Positions 10,101 through 17,419 of a stretch of 64,000 nucleotides of DNA are shown here, piece after piece. The notes under the pieces were generated by a model, which was not told where the DNA came from, made no database searches, and was given only the letters and a program-made list of their open reading frames with translations. Position 1 is the first letter of the stretch. Each line of letters starts with the position of its first letter. Both the position numbers and the translations under genes were made by a program. Source of the stretch: Vreelandella sp031769195 (GTDB taxonomy: Bacteria; Pseudomonadota; Gammaproteobacteria; Pseudomonadales; Halomonadaceae); the NCBI RefSeq assembly GCF_031769195.1, contig NZ_JAVHNP010000002.1, positions 1 through 64,000 on the forward strand, written 5' to 3'.

Positions 10101-11452
10101 GTTAAAGCGGCTTCACTGCGGGCGCTTAAGCGAATGGGCAGCGGGGCATCTGGTGTTTGGCGCGGCGTCTCGGCTTTTTCCGGAGCGCTTTCCAAAATAA
10201 CGTGGGCGTTAGCACCGCCAAAACCAAACGAGTTAATGCCGATGACCAAGCGGCCTTCTGGCTTCAACGGCTGAGCTTTGGTAACCACGCTCAAGTTCCA
10301 CTCATCAAATTTGATGCGCGGATTTAGCTTGCGAATACCAATGGTGGCGGGCACTTCACGGTGTTGCAGGCTGTACAGTGCCTTGGCAAGCCCGGCCACC
10401 CCTGAGGCGGTTTCCAGGTGGCCCACATTACTCTTCACCGAACCAATCAGTAGCGGCGTTTTACGATGCTTGCCGATTGCCTCGCCAATGGCGCGGGTTT
10501 CAATCGGGTCGCCAACGGCGGTGCCGGTGCCATGGGCTTCTAAATAATCGATCTCATCAGGGGAAATACCCGCCTGCTCATAGGCGCGACGCATCAGGTC
10601 GGTTTGGGCGCTGGGGTTAGGCACCGTGAGGCCAGATTTATGGCCATCAGTATTCACGGCTGAACCAGCGACCACGGCAAGAATATTATCGCCGTCGGCT
10701 ACGGCTAAATCGTAGTCTTTGAGCAGGAATATACCGGCCCCTTCAGAGCGCACGTAGCCATTACCTGCTTCATCAAATACCTGACAGCGGCCAGTAGGAG
10801 AAAGCATGCTGGCTTTGGAGAAGATGATAAAGCCGTAGGGGTGCAGGTGTAGGCTGATGCCGCCTGCTAACGCCATGCTGGTTTCGCCACTGCGAATCGA
10901 CTGGCAAGCCTGATGAAACGCGACCATAGAAGACGAACACGCCGTATCCAGCGACATGCTGGGGCCGTGTAGGTCGAATACATAAGAGAGCCGGTTAGAG
11001 GCAATGCTAGAGGTATTGCCGGTGGCGGTAGAGGCATCAATCGCCGCCATGTCATCGGCTAGGCGGTAGGAGTAGTCAAGGCTGGCGACGCCAAGGAAAA
11101 CACCGCATTGGCTACCGCGCAGCGTGCTCGGCACAATGCCCGCGCTTTCCATGGTTTCCCAGGCGAGTTCCAGCAGCATGCGCTGCTGCGGGTCCATATT
11201 GGCCGCTTCGCGGGGGGAAATGCCGAAAAACTCTGCGTCGAAGCCACTGATATCACCGAGGCTACCCGCAGCAAACGTGACGCTGGTGCCGGGGTGACGT
11301 TTATCCGGGTGCCAGAAGGCATCATGGCTCCAGCGATCTGGGGCCACTTGGGTGACGAGGTCTTTTTCGGCTTGCAGGTCTTGCCAGAACGTTTCAGGGG
11401 TGGTGCCGGGGAAACGATGGGCGGCGCCGATAATGGCCACACGTTTAGTCAT
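4118..11452 (-). CDS. rkpA: Type I reducing PKS/fatty-acid-synthase-like megasynthase (RkpA-like)
   Basis: 2444 residues forming one complete reducing module. Domains with seen motifs: KS about 1-430 (DTACSSS, active Cys near 169; EAHGTGT; KSNVGH); AT about 510-830 (GHSVGEVAAAW near 615, YAFHSP near 725); DH about 890-1170 (DHVVGEGAVFPGAGF near 919); a region about 1180-1670 with a degenerate methyltransferase motif I (VLEAGACAPAL near 1330); ER about 1680-1990 (HGAAGGVGIAALQ near 1850); KR about 2040-2260 (VTGGLGGFG near 2055, GNPGQANYVAAN near 2194); ACP about 2310-2400 (GFDSLMGVEL near 2360). There is no thioesterase. The order matches animal FAS and iterative reducing PKSs, and Sinorhizobium RkpA. 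It probably builds a long reduced acyl chain iteratively, released by the next gene. It overlaps both neighbours by ATGA. No phosphopantetheinyl transferase is in the window. Confidence 0.92.
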   Translation of the reverse strand: MTKRVAIIGAAHRFPGTTPETFWQDLQAEKDLVTQVAPDRWSHDAFWHPDKRHPGTSVTFAAGSLGDISGFDAEFFGISPREAANMDPQQRMLLELAWETMESAGIVPSTLRGSQCGVFLGVASLDYSYRLADDMAAIDASTATGNTSSIASNRLSYVFDLHGPSMSLDTACSSSMVAFHQACQSIRSGETSMALAGGISLHLHPYGFIIFSKASMLSPTGRCQVFDEAGNGYVRSEGAGIFLLKDYDLAVADGDNILAVVAGSAVNTDGHKSGLTVPNPSAQTDLMRRAYEQAGISPDEIDYLEAHGTGTAVGDPIETRAIGEAIGKHRKTPLLIGSVKSNVGHLETASGVAGLAKALYSLQHREVPATIGIRKLNPRIKFDEWNLSVVTKAQPLKPEGRLVIGINSFGFGGANAHVILESAPEKAETPRQTPDAPLPIRLSARSEAALTDNARALAKHFLEADQGFYDIAHTLFHHREQHSHGVLCFANSAEEAATALHQFAEGDAAQVTALERLADAKGPVFVYDGNGCQWETMGGDLLDTDADFTAAIDRVDALFQRYGSFSLRDELAGRNQQEGEEGRFMRTEIAQPALFALQVALTEWLKAQGVTPAAVFGHSVGEVAAAWASDALSLEDAVKVIYYRSDYQGKTRGLGEMTAVAMSADDIAPWLAKPEFNRVSLAGINSPKGITLAGDREQLSELEASLSAQDIFAKRLPLDYAFHSPAMDSIKAGVVEALADISPKATEIPYYSTVTGALSEGTALDAHYWWLNIREPVLFDSAASAIIEQGYNVFVEVGAHPILRRYLNESLRQQELSGLVFGTIERHKPGLDGLTRTLSQLLLSGLSLNSQRFFPVEGQRVLLPRYSWQRTQLWVQGTNDGQGLLSRYYQHPLLGYPLAQQEHTWESQLDTKRQPWLADHVVGEGAVFPGAGFVELALAAALQQKETPVLDIEELEIRAPLLLDGPNGRAMRLTLDPEDGRLEIHSREPSTGSEWQLNAVARRMRESRGFLLNRQAPALPKRDADYTLDEHLHIAERIGLHYGPAFQAIQRGWIEGDSVIGEIQLSDAVTAQLDTLHVHPGILDSAFQMFIPLLAQHSEFAAQLAFVPVRVGRIQVNAEAGAPVLARAVMGKRAPHSFTADFELFDAQGRAVAVLSQTRFKAIRLNRAHHQHFSYLDVELTPAPLQAATLPLPAEALARLMALSDAYTASTGQRYAQEVAPLLDRLSEAFAQQGSEEAQDDEQALPPETIWQLLVQDYPDYFAPIHVVGRLGLHREPLLNGSDTLESLSISSEHLAGINRVLIGENGWQVLAHELGALIEASLATLPTGQRLCVLEAGACAPALGQRLLEQLAHGKPGVNDTYHYRALTTSDTARHQAEQLQERYPLMDIHPLDEALPALADAQKAQLAFVSADVTQPERTRQLMDVLPTQLAPGAQVLVIGIHPSRWLDDLLATPGIDQAALEQSTLMEWLSAQGLSVSAPMELEESGAYLLHAQQPEHRDTHTSAVTAQTLLVADAHQEAFAAQLAEQLNHHSGHKTWLQVSSNTPQALLDNVLADVSETPAVFNVLDLRKLGSATTCDQTQRCFDAQQWSLALEASGLEAQGAKVTLWLPTQGYQSADDAALWGFGRSLANEAVGHSVTLIDLPLAPNAAVCDTLAASIATPDSENELVIDPQGTRFATRLRTLPAPHPAKADSSAPTRQAMTLGFALPGQLRQLQWRPRPLPELGADDVEVRVKATGLNFRDVMYTLGLLSDEAIENGFAGPTLGLEFSGEVVAVGSNVTHVAPGQGVVGFGPASFSDRVIASQHAVAPLPEGVSYAAAATIPTTFFTVYYALKHLARLEPGEKVLIHGAAGGVGIAALQIAQWMGAEIYATVGSEEKRDFLRLMGEERLYDSRSLTFAEEILEDTQGEGVDIVLNSLAGEAINQNLRALRPFGRFLELGKRDFYENTHIGLRPFRNNLSYFGIDSDQLMKVQPALTQRLFGEMMALFNDGTLSPLPFTAFSHSQVIDAFRYMQQARQIGKVVVTYEQPIAPPSQEQLGTASMQLPSDASYLVTGGLGGFGLKTAQWLVGKGARELVLLSRSGPASEEAQAAVAEFEAQGVKVLAAACDITDRDALAQVFERAKRELSPLRGIVHAATVIDDGLIRNLDAERIQKVLSPKIDGAKHLEALTANQPLDFFVLYSSATTLFGNPGQANYVAANHWLEAFAARRRAEGLPATCVRWGAIDDVGFLARNTRTRDALQERLGGSALRSDDALKVLEQMLLTPGPSLGVLELEWGALARFLLTSGTPRFDEIARASEDDGSLDNDDDISALLADLSPEELHTTVTELLRAELASILLIDEEKIDVNRSVYDMGFDSLMGVELMTAIENRLGVQVPVMVLSEASTLNKLAGVLIQKLHQHDDDVEESPQDALASLAARHGADGLTSEPASTPATETP

Positions 11453-13068
11453 TCTTGCTCCTGAGGTTCTGGTTCTGCCTTGATCACATCGTTACTTATA
11501 TCGCGTCCAAACACTCGTTTAAATAGTAGGACGCCAAGTTCGTTGGCTGCAATTTCCTGCGGCAGTGGCTCGGCAGGCATTTGGTCAGGCGGTGTTGGTT
11601 GCGTAGACCATATCATGTATGGGGTACTGCCCGTAGGGGGCATAAAGTGCCCATACGCATCTGGCAGTATAGGTACATGATCGCCATACCAGCCCAACAG
11701 CCCAGGCCGTGTGCTCGCGTTTAGCGCTGTTTTAACGTTTGCCAACATTTGATCAGCTTCACCCAAATGGTGCAAATAAACCGCTAGCTCGCGCAGGTGG
11801 CCAGGAAGAGGCCACGTTGCATTGGGTAGTGTGTCTGCCAAGCGGGCCTGCGTGGGGGCCTCTAGGTGCAGCGGGCCGTGATTTTCCATGGTGATCACGA
11901 AAACAAATAGCGGCCTATTATCGTCATCTTTGAGCAGGCGTCCAACCTTTCGTGCAACGGCCTGATCGCCGATGTACTGCCCGTGTTTATCTTGGCTGGT
12001 AAAGGCCGCGATATCGATAAAGGTGTCGAACCCTAACTGCGGGATCACCTTATCGCGCATATAGAACGTTGCCGGGTAGGGGTGCACGCATACGGTTCGA
12101 TAACCTTGCGCCCGAAAGGCGCTGGCAACGCTGGGTAGTGGATGGCGGCTTAAGGTGCGGTAGGGATTGAACTGCCTGGGGCCCCAGCGATGCGGGGCAA
12201 GCCCGGTGAGTACGGCGCACTCTGTACGCACGGTATTGGCCCCCCAGGCGGGCACACTGAGCTCGCCTTTTTCGATGGCTTCTTGGCACGTAGCATCAAA
12301 ATGCTGCAGAAGCGTGCTAGCAACGTCGGGGCACCAGGGTCGCGGGTCAAAAAATGACTCACTCTGAACCAGGACAACGTTAGGTAGCGTGTTGCTAGCG
12401 GCGTGGGAAGGCAGCGCCTGTTGGCTCACTTTCAAGAACGGTGAGGCCTCGGGCGTTGGTGGGGTGGAGCGCATCAGCGCTACGCCGTAGGCCCATAAAC
12501 TGGCATGTAACCCAACGCGGTGAATATCTTTAACAGGATCGAGCGACATGGCAGGAAGGGCGCGCACGCCGATGGCTACCAATAAGCTGCCCAGCCCAGC
12601 GAGAAAAATGGTGCTTTGTAGAAAGAGCCCCGCTCCCGATTGGCTGAGGAGTGACGGTTCCAGATATAGGAAGCTGCCAATAGCGATGGCGCCCGCGCTG
12701 CTGGCGGCAATGGCTAGGCCAATTCCAAAAAACGGCACGTAGAGCCTCGGGTGCAGGATGGCATCCCAAAAGTACTCAAAGTCGTGACAAATAAACGGTT
12801 CGTTCAGCGTGTTGGATTTGGTATTGCTCGATTGCACCACGACCAATTGAAGTGACAGCACAAACACCACGGCAAACCAAGGGCGCTGTAGCAATAGTGT
12901 GAAGAGTCCAAACAGCAGCAGCCAACTGCCTAGATGGGTAACATTGGCTGCTATCGGGCGTTGCCACAGCGGCGCAGGCCGGGGAGATAGCAGCGCTTCA
13001 AACACAAGGCTGAACAATAGCCCGATGAACAGTGGCAGACTAAGTGACATAAGCAGGTGGGAGAGCAT
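11449..13068 (-). CDS. rkpI: Membrane-anchored LtaS/sulfatase-fold protein (RkpI-like)
   Basis: 539 residues. The N-terminal half carries about five hydrophobic segments (residues 1-190). A periplasmic alkaline-phosphatase-superfamily domain follows: VVLVQSESFFDPR (metal-binding start), WGANTVRTECAVLTGL (the threonine corresponds to the LtaS nucleophile region), FVITMENHGPLH and LLGWYGDHVPILPD (metal ligands). Family members move phosphoglycerol or phosphoethanolamine head groups, or hydrolyse sulfate esters. Here it may decorate the operon's lipid or glycan on the periplasmic face, possibly using phosphatidylglycerol; that is inference. Placement between the SDR and the PKS matches the rkp-1 gene set, where rkpI encodes a membrane protein. 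It overlaps the PKS start by ATGA. Confidence 0.8.
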   Translation of the reverse strand: MLSHLLMSLSLPLFIGLLFSLVFEALLSPRPAPLWQRPIAANVTHLGSWLLLFGLFTLLLQRPWFAVVFVLSLQLVVVQSSNTKSNTLNEPFICHDFEYFWDAILHPRLYVPFFGIGLAIAASSAGAIAIGSFLYLEPSLLSQSGAGLFLQSTIFLAGLGSLLVAIGVRALPAMSLDPVKDIHRVGLHASLWAYGVALMRSTPPTPEASPFLKVSQQALPSHAASNTLPNVVLVQSESFFDPRPWCPDVASTLLQHFDATCQEAIEKGELSVPAWGANTVRTECAVLTGLAPHRWGPRQFNPYRTLSRHPLPSVASAFRAQGYRTVCVHPYPATFYMRDKVIPQLGFDTFIDIAAFTSQDKHGQYIGDQAVARKVGRLLKDDDNRPLFVFVITMENHGPLHLEAPTQARLADTLPNATWPLPGHLRELAVYLHHLGEADQMLANVKTALNASTRPGLLGWYGDHVPILPDAYGHFMPPTGSTPYMIWSTQPTPPDQMPAEPLPQEIAANELGVLLFKRVFGRDISNDVIKAEPEPQEQE

Positions 13069-13069
13069 G

Positions 13070-13903
13070 TTATTGCCCCCCTACATGGTCGAAGCCTAAG
13101 CGTTTAATGAGCCACTGTGAGACCCCGGCTGGCAGTACTGCCAGCCACCAAGTGCCAAAGTTAAGCGGGAACGGAAAGCTGACCCGCGCACGGTTAGCGC
13201 GAATGCCACGAGCAATCACTTTTGCTGCCCGCTCTGGCGGCCACTCCCAAGGTTTAGGGCCTGGCATGGCATTGCACATAGGGGAAGTCACGTAGCCCGG
13301 CATCACCACCGTGACCCCAATGCCGCAGGGGGAAAGCAGCCCACGTAGCGCTTCACCGTAGGCTTTAATGCCCGCTTTGCTGGCGCTGTAGGTCGGTGTG
13401 CTGGGGAGCCCATGCCAGCCCGCCAGCGAGCTAATGAACACCAGTTGGCCGCTTCCCCGTGCGCGCATGGCGGGCACTAAATGGTGCGCCATGGCAATGG
13501 GGGTCGTGAGGTTGATCTCCAGCAACGCCTGCACTTCTGGCCAAGGCTCCAGCTCGCCTAATTGCGCTGGGTGGGTATTTTTGCCTGCGTTGGCAATCAC
13601 AATATCCGGCAGCTGTTCTGCACTGAGCGTGCCTAACCAGGTGGCGAGCGCATCACTGTCGTTGAGATTGACCGAGGACAGCGTCACCTCTGCGCCTTTC
13701 TCGCGGCACTGGCTCGCAACAAGCTCTAACGCCGTGAGATTCCTACCGTGGAGAATCAAATGCGTCTCGGGTGAGGAAAACTCTTTCGCCAGCGCGCCAC
13801 CAATAGCCCCGGTGGCACCGGTAATCAGCATGCAGCGTGAGCGGTTTGTCTGCTCCAGGCGGGTGGAATCGGTGGTTGCATCAGTGGTGGCGTCAACGCT
13901 CAC
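13070..13903 (-). CDS. rkpH: Short-chain dehydrogenase/reductase (RkpH-like)
   Basis: 277 residues, classical SDR with a Rossmann motif LITGATGAIGGALAKEF near residues 27-43, IANAGKN, a serine in VFISSLAGWHG, and the catalytic YSASK. The C-terminal tail (about 250-277) is hydrophobic and may touch the membrane. Within this operon the natural guess is reduction of the keto product of the alpha-oxoamine synthase, in the manner of 3-ketosphinganine reductase following serine palmitoyltransferase. In Sinorhizobium rkpH sits with rkpG and is required for capsular K-antigen. The start overlaps the kpsS stop by ATGA, and the stop is one base from the next start. Confidence 0.83.
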   Translation of the reverse strand: MSVDATTDATTDSTRLEQTNRSRCMLITGATGAIGGALAKEFSSPETHLILHGRNLTALELVASQCREKGAEVTLSSVNLNDSDALATWLGTLSAEQLPDIVIANAGKNTHPAQLGELEPWPEVQALLEINLTTPIAMAHHLVPAMRARGSGQLVFISSLAGWHGLPSTPTYSASKAGIKAYGEALRGLLSPCGIGVTVVMPGYVTSPMCNAMPGPKPWEWPPERAAKVIARGIRANRARVSFPFPLNFGTWWLAVLPAGVSQWLIKRLGFDHVGGQ

Positions 13904-15135
13904 AGCAGTTTCTCCAGCGGTGAAGGACAGGCTTCCAGTATCTGGGCGGCGTTATTAACCGCGAGATCAATACTTGGCTGGCAGTAAAAGCCACCGTTTA
14001 CTTGAGCCGTATGCATCACGGTATTGCGGAAATAGCCAAACAATTCTGTGCTGGGCGGTGGCGGTTGATGCCAAAACTCTTCCAGCGAGCCTTCGTAGGT
14101 AAGGCCTGCCAAGTTGTAAATGGGATCGCTCAGCGCAAAGGTGGGGCATTGCGACTCTAGCGAGACGATGCCCACGGTGCTGTTCACCGTGACGGTGCCC
14201 ACCGCGTGTTTGATCAGTGCGTTTAGATCGCCTGATTCAAGGTACACAATACGCCCGCCAAGGCCGTAAAAGTCTGAAAGACGCTTGATGATGCTGGGGT
14301 AATCCACGAGCCCCATATCCAGCGGGTGATTCTTAATGCACAGCAGGGCATCGCTTGGCGCGTGTTCGGCAAACGAGCCCATCACGTGGTCCATCACCTC
14401 TTCCATGTTGGCGTAGGGTGAGTGGTCGCGGATCTGGGCATCGGTATTGAGCTGCAGCGGCAGCATAAAGTAAGGCTTGCCGCTTTCGATCAGGGTTTTA
14501 ATGCGCTCCGCATCGCGTTTTTTCCACTGTTTGAGCAGCGTAAAACGTTTTATATAACCTGCGTACTCCACCGGCGCGGTAATAGGCGCGTGGTTGCGGT
14601 AACGCGGTGCCACCAAGGGGTTCGCCAGCCCCGCGACGTGGTACGCAACATCGTGCATAGCGCGAATTTTAAACGATGAGCGAAAGCGTACCGGAGAAGG
14701 CAGCTCCGGTAGCGCTTTGCCGGTTTCATAAAACCACGTGGGGTCCCGAGGCAGCAGCGAGTGCCCGTTGACGCCCTCACGTTCCAGCGTGATCCAGAAG
14801 GGGCGAAAGTAGCCCTCTTCAAACACGTGCGTTCGGATGCCCGCAGACGGTGCTTGGTCCACCGCTGGGCGGTGCACGGGTCGCCGGTCCCCAAAGAGAA
14901 CTTGATCGGTAATGCCGTAGCGTTGCCATAGGGCGGTGATGTAGTCGGGCAGCTCGCTGAGGGGGCCGCGAAACAAGTGGCTATGGCTATGAGTACGTTG
15001 CCAATAGGCGAGATCGCCCGCGTTGAAGTTGACTTTCACCACGCGGTGGCCGTCGTCGGTAAGGCGGCGAGCTAAACGCTGGTAAAAGGGCGAGCAAACG
15101 CCTTGTAAGAATAAGAATGCGCGCTTTTGCTTCAA
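13900..15135 (-). CDS. kpsS: Capsule polysaccharide Kdo transferase KpsS
   Basis: About 411 residues. Typical KpsS text is seen: FLQGVCSPFYQRLARRL, KVNFNAGDLAYW, FGDRRPVHRPAV, then VFEEGYFRPFWITLE followed by GVNGHSLLPRDP. KpsS adds the first beta-Kdo to phosphatidylglycerol in group 2 capsules and KpsC extends the Kdo linker. The frame is open back to a TTG at 15150, but a TTG at 15135 has GGAAG about 8 nt upstream (inside the kpsC 3' end) and starts one base after the kpsC stop, so I prefer it. No in-frame ATG exists near the N-terminus. The stop overlaps the SDR start by 4 nt. Confidence 0.88.
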   Translation of the reverse strand: MKQKRAFLFLQGVCSPFYQRLARRLTDDGHRVVKVNFNAGDLAYWQRTHSHSHLFRGPLSELPDYITALWQRYGITDQVLFGDRRPVHRPAVDQAPSAGIRTHVFEEGYFRPFWITLEREGVNGHSLLPRDPTWFYETGKALPELPSPVRFRSSFKIRAMHDVAYHVAGLANPLVAPRYRNHAPITAPVEYAGYIKRFTLLKQWKKRDAERIKTLIESGKPYFMLPLQLNTDAQIRDHSPYANMEEVMDHVMGSFAEHAPSDALLCIKNHPLDMGLVDYPSIIKRLSDFYGLGGRIVYLESGDLNALIKHAVGTVTVNSTVGIVSLESQCPTFALSDPIYNLAGLTYEGSLEEFWHQPPPPSTELFGYFRNTVMHTAQVNGGFYCQPSIDLAVNNAAQILEACPSPLEKLL

Positions 15136-15136
15136 C

Positions 15137-17155
15137 TCAATGACTTCCAATCAATAAGTTACGATAGCAGCGGTAAAGGCGCTGCTTCCATGTAAGTAAA
15201 GGTGTTTGGGCACTAGATTGTTGTAACTTTGCCCGTTCCAACAAGCTGACGACGGTCTCGGCATTGCACAGCTGACCAGAGGCGGGGTCGACGTAATTGG
15301 GGTACAGCAACAGCGTACCTGCGACCAAGGCATCCAAGGTGAGTGTTCGTGTGCGCCTTGGGCAGTGCATGGCATCGTGTGTTAATCCCCAGCCTGCATA
15401 AAACGGCAACCCATAAGTGGTGACCTGCCGATGCCGCAATAGGGCTTCAAAACCGGTCAGCGAACTCATGGTATGTACCGCATCAACGCGCTCTAGCAGC
15501 GCGGTGATGTCGATGTGGCTGGCGTCTAAATCATACAGACGTTTGGCATCAGTATCGAGTTTGCCAATTCGCGCACCGCTGATGACATCAGGATGCGCCT
15601 TATAAATGATAAAGGCGTCAGGCTGGGCCTTGCGTACCGCTTTTAATAAAGCGCTATTGGTGCTGACGAGGGGCGAGCCAGTGGCAATAGAGGCATCACT
15701 CTCTACCTGGCCCGGTACTAAGATGACCGTTTGGTGTTCGGGTAAGACGAAGTCAGCTTCCCCTGGCACGTTATATTTTGACAGTTTGAGAGCAACAAGG
15801 CGCTGGCGCAGCTGTGCCGCTCTTAACAATATGTCTTCGCCGAATTCACTTTTATTGAGCAGTGTTTCCAGCTCACTGGGTTGGCTAGGGTCGTAGTAAA
15901 TGCCTGCGCGATCAATGACTAAAGAAAGGGGTTGCGTGAGATCCACGCCGAGGCCTACTGAGCGTATGAAACCATCTTCCATGCGCCAAATATGCGGCAT
16001 CAGCGCATTGTGGCGAGCCTTAAAAGCCGCATCTATACGGCTTGACCACACTAACAGCTGCTGGGATTCGTGAGCTTGAGTGGGCAGCTCTTTTTGGTAA
16101 TGCACGTTGGCGGCCGGGCCCAGAAAGTTGCCAATAAAGCCGCGCTTCCATGAAGAGAAACCACAGGCGAGCCATTTGCCACGCAGCCGCTCTTGCTGAC
16201 GTCTTTGGTCGGCAATGACGTGTATGGTCTCTTCTAACGTGGCGGGCTCCCCTGTGTAGGGGTTAGCGTAGCGGGTGTAGCGTAAATAGGCCGCCGCAAA
16301 CACATCGGCCAACGCCCGTGCCTTGATCCGCCGGGGGCAGTGCAACTGGTCGTGGGTAAGCCCCCAGCCTGCATAAAAAGGCAGCCCAAAACAGTGAACA
16401 CGCTTACCCGCCATGAGGGCTTCAAACCCGAGCTGGCTGGTAACCACATACACATCTTCTACGTGGTCGAAGAGTGCCCAGGGGTTAATGTTATCGCTTA
16501 TTACCTGACAGCGAGGGTGGTCAAGCGCGGTAGTGAGATGTCCCTTTTTCTTGCCAGCAATGACATCCGGGTGGATTTTTACCAGCACTTGAGCGTTTGG
16601 GTGGTTCGCCAAGGCGTGTTCGAGCATTTGCGAGAAGCTTGATGCGCTGGCCCCGCCGTACTCTATAGAAGCATCGCCTGCTGTTTGGTCAACGACCAGT
16701 ACTTGTGCTTTAGTGTTGAGTAGTGGGCGATCCGGTGCGTGATTATATTTGGAAAGCCGATAGTGACGCAGCAGCGCCATGCACCGTTCTGCCCGAGAAA
16801 GCTCTGCTGCGCTAAAGCTTGCGGTATTGAGTAAGTGCTCTAAATCGCTCGGGCGAGAGGCGTCATAATAAATGCCGCTGTAGTCCACTACCATGCTGTG
16901 GGGCTGATAGCCATCCACGCCAAGGCCTAGAGAGCGCAGAAAACCATCTTCTAGGCCTATATAGGGAAGGTCATGGCGCTGTGCATAGCGCCTAGCGCGA
17001 AGGCTGGTAGGTTTCAGCCCCCAGCCAATAACGGCATGGGGTGGAGTACGTAGCGGACGAATCTGCGAGATGTCGTCAAACTCTTTTAAAAATGCGGCGA
17101 GCGGCGTGATGCTGCCAATGCCTTTAGAGGTATAACCCGCCGTACGTTTTGCCAT
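15137..17155 (-). CDS. kpsC: Capsule polysaccharide Kdo transferase KpsC (RkpJ-like)
   Basis: 672 residues with the internal duplication expected of KpsC. Each half repeats the order IGLEDGFLRS/RMEDGFIRSVGLGVD, then an IYYD segment, an LSKYN segment, a VLVVDQTAGDASI or VLVPGQVESDASI strand, VKIHPDV/YKAHPDVISG, and GLPFYAGWGLTHD(Q/A)(L/M)HCPRR. The two halves are the paired Kdo transferase domains that build the alternating poly-Kdo linker on the lipid. It is the first gene of the minus-strand operon, so the promoter must lie in 17156-17419. No clear Shine-Dalgarno precedes the ATG. The capsule export genes (kpsD/E/M/T) are absent from the window. Confidence 0.92.
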   Translation of the reverse strand: MAKRTAGYTSKGIGSITPLAAFLKEFDDISQIRPLRTPPHAVIGWGLKPTSLRARRYAQRHDLPYIGLEDGFLRSLGLGVDGYQPHSMVVDYSGIYYDASRPSDLEHLLNTASFSAAELSRAERCMALLRHYRLSKYNHAPDRPLLNTKAQVLVVDQTAGDASIEYGGASASSFSQMLEHALANHPNAQVLVKIHPDVIAGKKKGHLTTALDHPRCQVISDNINPWALFDHVEDVYVVTSQLGFEALMAGKRVHCFGLPFYAGWGLTHDQLHCPRRIKARALADVFAAAYLRYTRYANPYTGEPATLEETIHVIADQRRQQERLRGKWLACGFSSWKRGFIGNFLGPAANVHYQKELPTQAHESQQLLVWSSRIDAAFKARHNALMPHIWRMEDGFIRSVGLGVDLTQPLSLVIDRAGIYYDPSQPSELETLLNKSEFGEDILLRAAQLRQRLVALKLSKYNVPGEADFVLPEHQTVILVPGQVESDASIATGSPLVSTNSALLKAVRKAQPDAFIIYKAHPDVISGARIGKLDTDAKRLYDLDASHIDITALLERVDAVHTMSSLTGFEALLRHRQVTTYGLPFYAGWGLTHDAMHCPRRTRTLTLDALVAGTLLLYPNYVDPASGQLCNAETVVSLLERAKLQQSSAQTPLLTWKQRLYRCYRNLLIGSH

Positions 17156-17419
17156 AGTGGAGGCCGCAGTGTTGTAACAAGAGGTGGTCTGATTAGGCGG
17201 CGAACATACGTGAAATAAGCGTGGTTATCAATTAAGCCGTTTCTGGTTTACCTTTGTGCAATATGCGTTACGTAGTGGTACAGTTTAGAAAAAATGTCTA
17301 AGTTGACTTATATCAACGCGCGCATGGTATTCGTTTTTGGTAAGTTATTTTCTAAATCACGATTGATGCTGCCACTAGTGGGCTCAATTTAAGGAAAGTT
17401 AACGAAATAGGGATTTTTG
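17156..17419. other. Divergent intergenic region, kpsC / diguanylate cyclase
   Basis: About 264 bp of clearly AT-rich sequence separating the leftward kpsC operon from the rightward diguanylate cyclase gene. It must contain both promoters. I could not assign -35/-10 boxes with confidence. No exact ops element (GGCGGTAGCGT) is visible on the kpsC strand; the nearest match, AGTGGCAGCAT at 17376-17366 on the minus strand, agrees at 7 of 11 positions. Confidence 0.4.

Noticed and set aside
17366..17376. ops element for RfaH upstream of kpsC
   Set aside because: Only 7 of 11 bases match the enterobacterial consensus, which is expected by chance in 260 bp.
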